Below are positions 12,501 to 25,057 of a stretch of 64,000 nt of DNA, one piece after another. The DNA is from Cryptomeria japonica (taxonomy: Eukaryota; Streptophyta; Pinopsida; Cupressales; Cupressaceae), in the NCBI RefSeq assembly GCF_030272615.1, contig NC_081415.1, positions 507,609,373-507,673,372 of the forward strand, read 5' to 3'. A program made the translations under genes and the position numbers. The notes under the pieces were generated by a model. It saw nothing but the letters and a program-made list of their open reading frames with translations, did no database searches and was not told the origin of the DNA. Position 1 is the stretch's first letter. Each line of letters starts with the position of its first letter.

Positions 12501-13371
12501 TTCCAAGATACTTCCTTTCAACATAATCATTCAACATTTAAATGGCAAGGGAAATACTTATTTCCTTCCACAAAATATTAATTCTATTCACAATAAAATA
12601 GGCCAATTTAACCATTTATTTATAGCAATTTATTTATTTAATTAAATCAATAGACTTATGAGCATAATAATCAACTAATTACGCCAGCATAAAAATAGCA
12701 TCATTCACTCAGTTAAATAACCATTCAAATAAATGAAAGCATGCAAAATGAAGAATGATCAAATGACGACTCACAAATGACCAAACCAAAGCACTATGAC
12801 TCGCATACCGACTAGACGGGAAAGACAACCGACTAACAACACTCACACGAGTGTAACTGCGAGTCAAGTTAGGGTCCAACAACTATCCCCTCCACTCCCA
12901 TCGGACATATAAGGCATGCTCAGACCTGTGAAACCAGGTGGATTCGATACCCCGTACCTACCTAGTACTAGTACCTACAATGTCCTGCACCAAAGAACCA
13001 CACGTGCATATAGAAAAATATATAAACAGACACTGCACGCACATCGATGAAAGAGAATCATGACGTTCCCTTTCTCATCGGAGTGAGTGAAGGAAAGTCA
13101 TCTCCTCGCATTCCATACACATGCAAACACGCAACATATAAATAACGCATCGCACATATAAAGTAAAAGTGTCAGTCCATGATAATGATCCATAAAAATA
13201 ACATTAATCATAAGCACTAAGATACTACATAAAATCACACACCACAAATCCAGATAAATCATGAAATAACATCGCATAAAGTCTAAATCAATATACAATA
13301 ATGTTCCACTGAACAGTCAATTGAAGTCAAACATAAATACAAAAAGAGTCTGATCGAGGAGGGGTACTACA
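9516..13371 (-). mobile_element. Long gypsy-type LTR (unit 2)
   Basis: A 3856-bp counterpart of 3106-6953 with the same ends and the same flanking junctions. Scattered substitutions separate the two copies, which are related by tandem duplication of the unit and are not the two LTRs of one insertion. Confidence 0.75.
11310..11520. repeat. GC-rich hairpin minisatellite in gypsy LTR (unit 2)
   Basis: Same array as in unit 1 with a similar number of repeats but many point changes. Most changes keep the alternating gtagtg/cagcac pattern. Confidence 0.7.
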
Positions 13372-13405
13372 TCCTCCCCCCAAGCCTAGGCTTACTCCTG
13401 GAAGC

Positions 13406-13941
13406 CTAAAACAGATAAGAATTAAGCTCTCTCATCTTCGATGCATCCTCCCATGTTGCTAAGGTCTCATCACTTGGGTCCCATAGGACCCTTACCTGGT
13501 CAATGGTACGACTCCTGAGGGTCAAATCTCCACGTTGTAGAATGCGCATGGGCTCCATGGAAAGCTGCTCATCCTCGACCTGCAAAGCGTTCCAATCAAG
13601 AACATGAGTCACATCGGGATGATAAGGTCAAAGAACTGAAACACGAAAGACATCGTGGATGCGGGATAGACTCGATGGCAAGGCAAGACGGTAGGCAACA
13701 AGTCCTATCCTCTTAAGGATCTCAAAAGGGCCTACAAAACGAGGCACCAACTTAGAACCCTTTCCATGGGACTCTTCTACGGACGCACTCTCAAGAACAC
13801 ACTATCGCCAACTGAAAACTGACAATCTACTCTATGGGTATCGACATACTTCTTCTTCCTATCCTAAGCAGCAACCAAATGCCCACGAATCTACTCAACC
13901 TGCTGCTCCATCTCACGAAGCATATCTGGTCTTAAACACAC
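13406..13941 (-). pseudogene. Gypsy polyprotein C-terminus (integrase tail), unit 2
   Basis: Copy of the unit 1 fragment with the same truncation point. The tail is better kept here: an open stretch 13612-13406 includes HVLDWNALQVEDEQ, a run of Arg/Leu residues, QVRVLWDPSDET and ATWEDASKMRE. Upstream it has more stops than unit 1. It ends about 35 bases before the polypurine tract. Confidence 0.8.
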
Positions 13942-14254
13942 TAGATTCTTCTTACTTTCCTTCTATTTTTTGTGAATGTCTTCAAGTCCTTGATAAGTCT
14001 TTGCTTTTAGAAAAACAGTCTACTAGTTTTCATGCTACCAACCTAAATACTTTGGTTCACTCTTTATATGGGTTAGACTTGTATGAATTGGCTATGAAGG
14101 TAGCCACCCAAGATCTAGAGGCCTAATGGAAAGCACAGTAACAAGAGATAAATAATATGAGACGAATAAATTGTATTCCTATCAGTGATGCAATACAATC
14201 CAATATATGTACATAGGAGATCCCTTGGTTATATAGTGAAGGTGAGTAAAAAGT
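13942..14254 (-). mobile_element. Inverted copia LTR/flank piece (unit 2)
   Basis: Same as 7524-7836, placed between the unit 2 gypsy fragment and the start of unit 3. Confidence 0.75.
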
Positions 14255-16374
14255 AATGCAGTTTCACAACCTCATCGCTAGTGACTGACGAGAGGTTGCT
14301 AAATGTCCTCCAGCCTCTTGTGCCTCCAACCTCCAATGATTTTGTTACTTACTTAGCAAATTTGTCTTTTGAGGCTCATGTCATCAGTTGCAAGGAGAGA
14401 ATATATCCTCCCCTTCAGAATAGGCATCGCATACAAGCAATATCGCGTCCATTTACAATTGAAAAGATTTCATAGTTATTTAACACTTATTATAGCATTA
14501 CCATTAATGACTACTAAAAAATGGACACCATACAATTTGATTTTTAACACTCAAACTATAGACAGACTCTAATTATATACAATTAAATAAATGGTGTAAC
14601 TTTGCTTGCTGTAAGTTCGTTGTTGAAACAACAAAAATTATAACTGTAAAGACCATCGTATACCAAACAGCCAAACAAAACTTCTAATATATCTAAATCG
14701 ACAAAAAATATAATTGTAAAGACCACTAAACAGCCAAACAAAACTTCTAATATATCTGAATATTAACTATAAACCATGGAAGGATTGATCGTACAGTCTC
14801 TTGCAGTTAAGCCAAGAAGAATAGTTGCTGAAATTTCATTTATCTTCTTGTTGTAAATTTCATCTCCTCCTCGTGGGGAACTTTTTTAATGCAGCAACAT
14901 AAAAAATAACATGCATTTGTAAATATGATATAAAGAGAATCGTTGATGCACTTCTCTTCCATGCACCAATGTTGGAAGGCTTCAGTGATCAAATCTCAAT
15001 ATAAAAAATGAACAACACCTATCCCGTCACAATCTTCACCGGCTCGTTCAGCAATGTGCCATCACTGACTCCAGATCTTTGATCAAAGATTATGCTAATA
15101 AACTGCGCTATGCATATAGAATTGACTAAAGAAACCAAAACTATAAAATGCAAATGATAAATCGCTTCAAATTCAAAAGTTGAACCTTCTGTGATTGCTC
15201 GACCTCCACTATAGAATAAATTCTTTGAAGGCTCTTAACGTGACCACTCAAAACCTACGTCCTGAGATTTTGATCAAGGAGTAAGATGATAACAGTGTGA
15301 GTGTGAGGAGATCCAGAAACATGTATGCTAAGCTCTCTATGTTTTCGCCCAAGTCTATGAGTAGAACATTGAAGATATGGGAGGATTCTCACAGCTGCCA
15401 ATATTCTCTCCTCATGTCACCCCTTGTGGATAATGTGAACTTCCTGAAACGCAACTCTGAGGTTTAGTTTCTTTTTAAGGGGAGGAATGTTGTTTGATGA
15501 TTGTAGAACAACTTCTACATCCAGTTTAGAGCATCTACTATTGGTTCATATTCTACATTACAGGGGTTACTTTGTCTCTCTTCTTCTCTCGAAATCTTTT
15601 TGTCACATGGGGTTTTGTCCTTCTTATTCTTCTTTGATAGTTCTTTTGTATTTTCATCTCTTTATTGAGGTGAGTTTTTTCCCACTAGGTTTTATCCCTT
15701 TCTCTGTTTGTGAGAGATTGCATTGGATTTGTTCATGGGTACCTAACATGGCCTAGTAGTTGGGACCCATCTTGCATTGTTAGCTTTGTGTACATTCTCC
15801 CTAAGTTGCACTTAAGGGGGGGTGTTGGTGTAATTAAGGCATTTTACCTTGGTTTTTTTCACTTAGGTCCTAATTACACTTTACTTAAGCTTTCTTAGAG
15901 AATTACATAGTAGTAGTTAGATCATTTCCACTTTAGGTGGGCTTATCATGCTATTACTCATATCCACTTATAGTGGTTGCACTTTTCCACCTTTGGTGGG
16001 TGATCCACCTTTAGTGGTGTTATCATGTCATGAGATAACAACACTTGTCATTATCTCATTCACTCCTTTTACTCACCTTCACTATATACCCAAGGGATCT
16101 CCTATGTACATGTATTGGATTGTATTGCATCATTGATAGGAATACAATTTATTTGTGTTATATTATTTATCTCTTGTTATTGTGCTTTCCATTAGGCCTC
16201 TAGATCTTGGGTGGCTACCTTCATAGCCAATTCATACAAGTCTAACCCATATAAAGAGTGAACCAAGGTTTTCCTTGGTAGCATGAAAACTAGTAGACTA
16301 TTTTTCTAAAACCAAAGACTTATCAAGGACTTGAAGACATTCACAAAAAATGGAAGGAAAGTAAGAAGAATTCA
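14255..16374. repeat. Tandem composite repeat, unit 3 (partial, no gypsy insertion)
   Basis: Third copy. It holds the copia 3' region (14255-15822) and an LTR starting at 15823 that is not interrupted by the gypsy element: where units 1 and 2 switch to 'tgtaatgccct', this copy reads on as 'atcatgctattactc'. It therefore shows the LTR state before insertion and helps place the gypsy insertion point. Confidence 0.8.
15823..16374 (+). mobile_element. Copia LTR with possible flank (unit 3)
   Basis: Starts TGTTGGTG after a polypurine tract. The 3' border is uncertain. By analogy with the 494-bp LTR family it could end near 16225 ('gatcttgggtggctacc' then ttca). The homology with the inverted copies at 7524 and 13942 runs on to 16374, which also ends in CA. 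It holds 'ccaccttt(g/a)gtgg' hairpin-like repeats at 15930-16020. No primer binding site follows, so it is a 3' LTR. Confidence 0.65.
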
Positions 16375-16389
16375 TTTTTTATAGCATCC

Positions 16390-17520
16390 ACTAGAATTTG
16401 ACCAACCATGCATTACAATTTTTTCATAGTCACTATCGCTTCATCCATATCTATTTTCCAAGACCTTGCATCATTCATACCAAGAGACTCTTCTATTGAT
16501 GCTAGTTCGGAAATGTTAGCATTCAATACAAACATGCATCTCCAATCATCTATATAATACCCATACCTTTTAGATGGTTTTCTATGGTTGGTAGACTTTT
16601 CACACGTTGATGTTCATGTTCTTCTCCTTTTGATTATTTAGAATTTGTGGATCTATAAACTTCATGTATTTCTAAGGGCCTTAATTCAATTTTCATAAGT
16701 GTAAAGGGAAGTTGAATCACATATTTCTTTTCTTCCTTTCATTTTGGTTGTACTATAATAAAAGAATGATTAGTTTTTCTAGAAAGGACACTTATGGAAT
16801 AAATAAAATTGTGCAACAAGATCCCAAATCTTGTATCCTTTCACACCATAATTGTACCTAATGAAGACACATTTAACAACCTTGTTATATCCAATTTTGT
16901 CCACTTTTCCTTTGGCATATGTGCATATGCCTTGCAATAGAAAACTCTCAAAATTATAAGTGAAGGCTTGTAAGTTGGCCTTGACTCCATTGACATCTTC
17001 TCAACAAGAGCTAATGTAGGAGCCATGTTTATTAGGTAGAAGGTATTGGCTACAAATTTAGCCTAATAATTTTTTTCTAGTCTAGCATCACATAGCATAC
17101 TCCTAGCCTTCTCCATCAAAGTCATGTTCATTCTTTCTTCAACTCCATTTTGTCGTAGATAATATAGGGTTTTCTTATATCTTTGGATACTATGATCTTT
17201 ACATAATGTTTTATTGGAGAAAAAGTTATTGCAGTTATGTCCTCGAGAAGTTAATATTTTATTCCAATTTGCAACTCAACCATTGCTTAAAATTATTTGC
17301 AACAACTTAAAACATCAAATATATTTAGATTATAAACCCATTTCATATTACAATCATCAATAAAAGAAACATAATAAATTGATTTATCAATAGAAGGAAC
17401 AACATCCTTTCTATAACCCACAAATAGGAGCGTCATCTTGGACCAGCACAATTTTTTTTCTAACAACCTCAAGATCATGGTCGTACACCTTTAGACAATC
17501 CTCTAATAAATAGTAAGCCA
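16390..17520 (-). pseudogene. Copia integrase remnant
   Basis: Read on the minus strand from about 17480 to 16840 there are recognisable copia integrase blocks: SIYYVSFIDDCNMKWVYNLN (around 17400-17320), then RQNGVEERMNMTLMEKARSM near 17160-17100, LINMAPTLALVEK near 17035, and RVFYCKAYAHMPKEKWTKLD near 16950-16890. The QNGV-E block carries the last catalytic acidic residue of the integrase core. Stops and frameshifts break it throughout. 16390-16830 may be the eroded linker into reverse transcriptase (ARSWKIDMDEAI near 16480), which is weak. No LTRs were found for it. Confidence 0.65.
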
Positions 17521-17633
17521 AGGAGTAGTTTTTCTTCCTCCTCAGCCCAATCATTCATCTAAACATCCACATCTAGAATGTCTTTGTCTAAATCATCATT
17601 GTTTCAGTTGTCGTATGAATTCCATCACTAGAG

Positions 17634-17758
17634 GCTAGAGTTTTCATAGTCATTGCTAGGGTTTTCATAGTCATCCCTAGGGTTTTAATATTAATCACTA
17701 GGGTTTCACAGTCACTGCTAGGGTTTTAGTAGTCATTGCTAGGGTTTTTGTTGTTGCC
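17634..17758. repeat. 21-bp minisatellite with TAGGGTTT core
   Basis: Six imperfect copies start at 17634, 17655, 17676, 17697, 17717 and 17738. Each contains ctagggttt followed by a variable 'tcatagtcatt' half. The core resembles the plant telomere heptamer, but the unit is 21 bp, so it is a minisatellite and not a telomere tract. Confidence 0.85.
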
Positions 17759-17759
17759 A

Positions 17760-19780
17760 TATCTTTAATAGGTTGAGGCCTATGTATGTTAGATGCTAAA
17801 AGAAGTGGTTCATCTTCTTTATGCCATAAAAAAATATAATGAAAGCATATAATATAGCAACAATCATAAAATTTTGGCCCAAATATTATTCAATCCCAAT
17901 ATTGCTTCATCAAGTATTATGATTTATGTTGGAGTGGACTGATGTTATATAAAAAATTTATAACATTAAAATTAAATATGAATACCCTGTTTTAAATGAA
18001 GATTTCATTAAAAATATATGCAATCCATGATGCTTATATTGTGCAACTAATCCTTTATAAATAAATGATATTGAAGAGAGTGTTGCTAATGGTAATCGCA
18101 CAAATGGATGAATGGAAATCTCTATCTAGGTTGGTTCTACAACAAGATATAAAATTATCTAATATTCAATTGCTTGAACAACATGGCTTTGACATGAGTA
18201 TAAATGGAACCAATTTCAATTAGCAAATGGTTTGCATTAAACATATTTCATAGAATCAAGTCAATTGGGATGAGTCAACTCAAAGTGAATTCCATAATTC
18301 ATACACTATTTCAGATAATTTATGTGAAAAATAACACATCAAATTTAATACAAACATGGAGCATTAAGTTGAATAATATTCGTGAACCTCTTAAGGTGAT
18401 CTCCAAAGAACTACTAGAATAGGGAAATCTTACCTTATTGATTGTATTGTGTGGAATGAATAGCAATTCTATCAATGGTAAAAGCCCAATTACAATATTT
18501 TCACCAACATAAATAATTGATTTTAACATCTTTAACTCTTTTTTTATTTTATGGCTAGTGATTGCAATTTAAGTATTGCATATTTTTAATAATGACGTTC
18601 AATATATATTATTGATTAAATGGGGTTTATAAACCCTAAGATGTTTGTGTCGCAAGACTAGACAAGTCAAATTTAGAAAGTTAAACATTTGAAATATGAA
18701 GTTCTTATGAGATGAACAAACATCTCTATTAGTGCTAAGAGACATGCATTCTTTGATGTATCTATGCATTTACCTACAAAAAATAAGCATGCTTCATAAT
18801 AAGGGAATGTTAAAATTGTTAACCGCGACAATTCCATTAGTGCATCAACATATATACCAAGCACACAAAATTTCATCAAGACGATGACGATCATTTAGAA
18901 AATTAAATGCTAATTGTGTTTCCCAATACATAATGTTGGTGTGCAATTTATGGTAGAAAATGCCTTAGTTAATGGATAATTTTGAACATTAAATAATATA
19001 GTCTATTCTAGAGGGATTGGACCACCAAACTTGTCATTTTGAGTCATCGTTGAGCTTCATTATAATTGTGCAAGTGTATTATGACACATGAAAAACTCAA
19101 ACTTTTTCCATGTTCCACCTTTTAAAAGAGGTAAGTGTACACAAATTCTAATTGATATGACATGGTATCTAACTATGCACAAATCACAAGAGCTAACATT
19201 AGCAACAACCATGATAGATACTAATGATATAGAGAGAGAGATTTCTATCTCCAAAGTTAAATCTCTCAACCCAATGTTATGAATATCAATGTGATACTTT
19301 TTTGAATGCTACTCAAAGATTTGAAAATATATACATTACATTTAACCAGTAAGAAAAATAAATGGTAATAATTTTGCAATCTGTCTGTAAGCTAATACTT
19401 TCAAGGAAACATTCAATGAAGATTTTGTTAATGTGAAATAGGTAATGATATTGTATATGGTTTGATATTTGTATTTGCAATAACAATGCTCATTTATTGT
19501 TGTCTTGGTTGATGTTTATGATATATTTCTAAAAGCAAAGGTTGTTGTTTGCAGATCAAATATGTTTTCTAATTCTTCTTTTTTTAAGACAGATTATGCA
19601 TGTTACCTACTAGACTTTCATGATACTTTTTTAAGACTTTCCAAGTTTGATTTTCTCTCTTTTGTCATTTTTAGGGTACAAATTCATGGATGGTCCACAT
19701 GAGCTTCTAGGTCCTTCTAAGCTCTCTTTAGATAAGATGTTCTTTATCTCCATGTTAATTATTTAATGTTTGAAGATAAT
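17760..19780. other. AT-rich stretch, nothing recognised
   Basis: Several 60-75 codon frames occur on both strands, but none has a recognisable motif. The 5' end of the LINE that becomes visible at about 19.78 kb may start within this stretch. Confidence 0.5.
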
Positions 19781-20560
19781 GTGGCAAATATTCTTGTGAA
19801 TTTAGTTCAACAACAACAAAAAAAATCTTTAGAAAAAAAAAATTCTAAATTTTTTAACTCAATGGGCTCTTGCCACAAAGCAAGGAGATTCAAACAATTA
19901 TTTTTTATCCTTGCTCGTTAAATCTAAAAATGTTGGAGGATTGAGCACATAGAGCTTGGTTCATTGAAAGAGATATGGAGAATACTCAGATTGCAAATGG
20001 ATATTTTTTGTTTCCATTAATAATATTTTTTAATTTTGTCTAAATTTTTTAAGGAGACCCTTAATAGCTAAAGCATGTTGGTTTTTTCATGAAATCTTAG
20101 CATTTGAAATTTATTAGTGGAGATCCCTTTGAAAATTCTAGTTTGGATCTATTTATTTTCTTTGCCACTAATTTTCTACAAATATTAATGCCTAAATTTT
20201 TTGGATGAATCATCGGGTCCCTATTTGAGCATGTCTCATATTACTAGGGAGAAAAAAAATCTATTTATGTTCAAACTTGTGTGAAATAGATTCAAATAAT
20301 CCCTCGCCAAAATTTCTCAATATTCAAGTGGGAGATTTTGTTTGGCATAAAACCTCGGATTATGAATGAATTCCTTTAAATGTAAGAAATTTTATCATTA
20401 TAGACATCTCTCTTGGGATTGTCTCCAACTTAAATCATATGATTCTTATAAAAAGTGCTACAAGAGGTCAAAAAATTTACAACAAATACAATACAATAAT
20501 CAAGGGTATATTGATTTTCCTTTTAATGTCGATGGCCCATTGGAAAGGCAAAGGTAGAAC
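19780..20560 (+). pseudogene. LINE ORF1-like remnant with degenerate zinc knuckle
   Basis: Around 20366-20420 the frame reads FKCKKFYHYRHLSWDC, a CCHC knuckle in which the second cysteine is replaced by Phe. Upstream, near 19945-19995, RAWFIERDMENTQIANGY resembles the DUF4283 part of plant LINE ORF1. ORF1 proteins of this type bind the element RNA. Frameshifts and stops lie between the blocks. Confidence 0.55.
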
Positions 20561-21229
20561 TCCTCCAAATCTTAGAGGAACCAAAGTTAGTAATCAAAAT
20601 ATAAAAAAAGTTTTCTATTCTAGGAGAAACACCCACCAGATTTCAAGATGATCAAGATGAAAATCAAGAAAGGATGGTAGAAAATCAAGGGAATGATGTA
20701 ATGATGTTGATTCAAGAAATTCATGGTAAAATATAGGATGTCATTCAATGAGAAATAACATTGTACAACACGATATATTCCACCTTCCAAGGATTTTTGA
20801 AATGTGTTTGATGTCAGTGTTAATGTCCACTATGCTCCTTTGTTTCTATATAATTTTATTGTGTCTACCCAAAACCTTCTTTTTACTCCTAGTAACTCTC
20901 AAAATATTGAAGTTCAAGAGATTCTTCTTGTATTTGATAAGTTAGAACATGTACCTAAAAATTTATCATAAATTTTGATAAACAAGAAAACTTTGCTATT
21001 TGTCATCTAGGGGATAACTTGAAATCAATGTCTTTCAAAAAATAAAAAATAAAAAGATCCATTAATTTGGGCTTTGGGTATTAAAAAAATTAGAATAAAA
21101 AATAATGGATTCAAGAGGCATTCAAAGGAGGTCATAAGATTGATCACAACAAATTCATTTAGGATAAAACACACTATCTTCTATTCTTCTCAATCCAGCG
21201 GATTCTTTCCTCTCTCACCTATTTCAATC

Positions 21230-21840
21230 ATGATTATTTCTTGGAATGTAAGAGGGATTGATAGTAGAAACAAGCATAATTTTGTTAGGTGACTAATTAA
21301 CAACCTTACCCTTTTATGTTGGTAATTTAGGAAGCTAAGTTACGCAAACAATTTGTAGTATTTTGTTACAACCTTGGTAGATATTGGGAAAGCGTTACTA
21401 TTTACCAGCTAGGTCTATCTTGTGGTCTTTTGTGTACTTAGGATTCTAGATATTTTTCTCCAAAAAAAATCTTAGGATGCAATGGTGGTCTCTATTTAAA
21501 AGGGGTTCCCACTTCTAGCAATCTAAGTGTCCTGATTACTAATTGTTATGCTCCCCAAGATCATCTAGGGAAGGTTAAACTTTGGGATACTTTGCATGTT
21601 CTTCTCCTCAAGATTATCCTTGGATTATTAGAGGTGACTTTATGGTTGTATTATTGATTAATAAACAAGGGCGGACTTCCTATTCTCCCTCAAGATAGTT
21701 TTCTTGTTCTAAATAATTTTAATCAACTTTAGTTAATGGATATCCCTCTAGCAATGGTTATTTTACTTGGAACAATCTAAAATTTGGGGATTTTTGTATT
21801 GCAAAATATTTGGATAGATTTTTGGTCAACTGTTATTAGC
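21230..21840 (+). pseudogene. LINE endonuclease remnant
   Basis: The frame opens with MIISWNVRGIDSRNK at about 21230, the standard N-terminus of the apurinic-type endonuclease of plant LINEs. Later blocks in shifting frames are EAKLRKQF, WIIRGDF, FTWNNLKFGDF and IAKYLDRFLV, which match the usual order. The enzyme nicks target DNA to prime reverse transcription. It is broken by several stops. Confidence 0.75.
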
Positions 21841-22609
21841 ATTCTTAGTGCCTTCAAATTTCTTCTTCCACTCTTGAAAGGTTGGTTCAAATCGGCCCAT
21901 AAATTTATACTAGGAAGGATCTTTTAAGCCTCAAAATGCCCTCTTAGATTCCAACTCATGTGGTTAAAAGAAGAGGACTTGTAAGAAATTGTTAGACTTT
22001 GAACATAGGAAGGTAAACTTTATCAAGATACAACTTTATATATGTTGTTTCACAAACTATGTTTTGCTAAACAAAAACTTAAAAAATGGAATTCTTCCTC
22101 ATGAAAATATTCTACAAAGAAAAAATATATTCTATCAAAGTTGGTGGACAAGGTTGTATTTGTGTATAGGGCTTAAGTAAGGGTGTATTAATTCTACATT
22201 CTATACTCCAAAATGAATTAGAAAATACTAAGTAAGATTCAAGAATAAATCATGTGGTGACAAAAATCTCTTGTCAACCAATTACATGCAACAGTTAGGA
22301 ATTCTTCTTTTTTCCACCACTCTATTATGACACAAAAAATATGTTAATGATTTTCATAAGGTTTATTGTGAGGGTGGGCCTATGATTGAATCCATTCAAT
22401 ATTATTCACTCGGAAGTTATTTCTCACTTTTGGGAGTTGTTCAAAGATCCCACTATTTGTTTGGTAGATAATAGACATCATTTTGAATTGTATTCCTATA
22501 CTTATCTCCCCTCATTATAATTCCTTCATTAGTGCCCCTATTTCCATGGATGAACTAGAGAAAGTTATTTTTATAATAAATAAATAAAACTCCAAGTTCG
22601 TATTTGTGG

Positions 22610-23890
22610 GGACTGATAAACTTATAAGGCACTGAGAGGGGGGTGAATCGGTGCAAGAAAAAACAATATGAGTCTGATCACCAACTAAAACAACTTAAAA
22701 CTTATCAAGCATAAGAGGAATATCACCACATAAGCTAATGCCTAATAAAACAAATTCCACATAACACAAGAGATTATACGTGGAAACCTAAAGGGAAAAA
22801 CCACGGTGGGAGTTAATACCCACAAGACTCACTATCTGCAGAATAGAAATCTTACCGGTTAAGGTCTTACAAATATGCCCTATTAGGAGCAAACCCGGTT
22901 AGGAGTCACCTGGTTAAGGAATTTAAATGATAAGCCCTGTTAGCAGCTATGACCTATTAGGATCAACCTCACAAGAGGATTTAACACTTTGATATAGATC
23001 TACCCTGTTAGGGGATTTACAAGTTAAGGCCTGTTAGGACCTACCCAGTTAAGGGATTTTACTGTTGCAAACTGTTAGGGAAACAATAGTCAAATGATCT
23101 TCATATAACACCTCTCTGTCTGATAAGACCCACTTCAGATCCTCAAAATATCAATAACACATCAATACAAAGCTTTGCAAAACACCACACAATTAACTTC
23201 GCCTAATTCGCCTTCAATCTCACACACATACGCATTCATACACACACCGACTTGATACCTCATCAAACCTTTTATAAACATCAACTTTAGTCGGCTACAA
23301 CCTTGGAACAATTTCCTAGGTTCAAAGAATCTAGACAAAATAATATTACATGCCGAACTTATGTCAGCCACCGACATAACAAATCAAAACTTGTGTTGTT
23401 TTATCGATTTAAGTGACTATATCACTATCGGTTGAGTGTTCATTAGAATGTTTGCCCTATACATCAAATCTCGCTTGTCCTGTTGAATTTTCCAATGCAG
23501 TTATGAACATAGCTCCAAATACCTCTCCCCATCATTGTTGTAAAACCGCATCATCCAACTCTTCATGAATCGCCCATACCGGTTTTTGAAATGCAACTAA
23601 GTTCATAGTTTACCAATTGAGATCCTAATTACCGGTTCTCTGCTAAACTGACTTCTGTACCGGTTAGACCTTACCGGTTGGCTTCCAAGACTTAGATGAC
23701 CACAAAAACATTGTTGCCATCAATGACAACACAAGACTTCGTCATCAAACATCAATCTCAATCTCTTCATCACATTCACCAATCAATCATTTACCGGTTG
23801 TATATCACCAACAGTCTTTACCGGTTCAGTCAAATGACAACAAGGACATTGTCAAAGATGACATTTTTGAGGATTTTGAGGAATTCCGCA
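22610..23890. mobile_element. Unclassified insertion inside the LINE
   Basis: About 1.28 kb with no coding frame separates two halves of the LINE reverse transcriptase. Near its left edge it has 'ggcactgagaggggggtga', with the G-run about 30 bases from the border. The block at 25058-26614, read in reverse, has the same layout. Inside, 'cctgttagg'-like phrases recur from 22850 to 23075, and 'accggtt' occurs at least six times between 22855 and 23825. Terminal repeats and a target duplication were not found, so the class is open (a short LTR or other non-autonomous element). Confidence 0.5.
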
Positions 23891-24761
23891 CATAAAACAA
23901 ATGTTAAAAAAATTTAATCACTCTTTGTTGGCTCTGATTCCCAAGAAAGATCATGTTTGTTATTTCTCTAATGTTCGACCCATAGCTCTTTGTAATACTA
24001 TCTAAATGATTTTTTTCCAAAAGTATTGTTGAGAGGTTAAAACAATTCCTTCTATCATTTTTCTTGAAAAAGGTTATTTGTTCAAGGTCACCGAAACCTG
24101 ATCTTTCTAATGCTTATGATAGGGTTTGTTATTTTTTTGGAAGATATCTTACATGCCTTCGATTTGTTGATAATTGGACTCAATGGTTAATGGAATACAT
24201 TGTAACTCTCCTCTTTTGGTGATTAAAAATGACACTCCTGCTATTTTTCACTCCAAAAGAGGCCTATGTCAGGATAATCCTCTCTCTCCATATCTCTTTC
24301 TCATTTTGGCAAAAGGACTTGGGGGGTTTGTAAAACACTAGCTCTAATTTTCTTTCAAATTGTGTAGGATATTGATTCATCTTTTGTTTGTGGATGACAC
24401 TTGTTTGATAAGTAATGCAACTCTTGAGGAAGCAATTGCTCTTAGCCAAGCTCATAATAATGAAAAAATCTCTTAAGTTTTATTTTTCTAAACTAGCCCT
24501 CATCTTTAGGAACAAATTTCTAATATTCTTCATTTCCAAGTAGCTTCTCCTCTCAATTATTTGGGTAATTCCTATTTCTTCTACTTGTCTTGGAAATTTT
24601 TTTTGGAGTGTTGTATTGGATATTCTTTAGCATCATATCAATCACTAGACACACAAATACCTTTCTTTGGTTGATCATATTATCCTTCTCAAATTTGTGA
24701 TTTAAGCTCTCCTAATTTAGGTTCCAAAAGGCATCCTCCATGATTTGGACTGTAAAAGTAG

Positions 24762-24838
24762 ATTTTTTTTTTGATTTTTTTTTTTTTTTTTTTTGGTGGT
24801 GGGGGGGGGGGGGGGAGAAATCCACAAAAAAAAAAAAA
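24762..24838. repeat. Consecutive poly-T, poly-G and poly-A tracts
   Basis: A long T run (with one GA break) is followed by a ggtggt spacer, a run of about 17 G, a short 'agaaatccac' and a run of about 16 A. It lies inside LINE reverse transcriptase-derived DNA. Such tracts are prone to replication slippage and to sequencing error. Confidence 0.9.
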
Positions 24839-25057
24839 AACAAAGGCATTTATTTAATTAGGATAAGTTTTGTCATCCTAAAGAGAGGTTGTTTAGGTAT
24901 GAGATATTCCCTACTTAATAATACAACTCTTGCTGCCAAATTATATTGGATATGGTGTGTGAATTAGACCTTATGGGGGATAATTCTTAACCTCCAGTAC
25001 CTAAATATGGAGAATCATAGTATTATCCCTAGTTAGTTGAACCTTGACAAAATTTCA

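Larger units (their letters stand above)
7837..14254. repeat. Tandem composite repeat, unit 2
   Basis: Second copy of the composite: copia 3' region 7837-9394, LTR start 9395-9515, gypsy LTR 9516-13371, gypsy polyprotein fragment 13372-13941, inverted copia LTR/flank 13942-14254. By eye it differs from unit 1 by scattered substitutions and small indels, so the duplication is not an identical assembly artefact. Confidence 0.85.
22540..24960 (+). pseudogene. LINE reverse transcriptase remnant (split)
   Basis: The part before the insertion reads PISMDELEKVIF at about 22540. It resumes at about 23905 with NHSLLALIPKK and SNVRPIALCN, then SKRGLCQDNPLSPYLF near 24250-24300 (in a changed frame), then LFVDDTCL, where FVDD at 24387-24398 holds the place of the catalytic FADD box. 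A C-terminal block LGMRYSLLNNTTLAAKLYW lies at about 24890-24950, after the homopolymer tract. Two insertions and multiple frameshifts make it inactive. Confidence 0.75.

Noticed and set aside
17634-17758. Interstitial telomere
   Set aside because: The TAGGGTTT core recurs every 21 bases with intervening non-telomeric sequence, not as a heptamer array.
24740-24967. Plus-strand frame through poly-T and poly-G
   Set aside because: Most of it is homopolymer translation. Only its end reflects eroded LINE reverse transcriptase.
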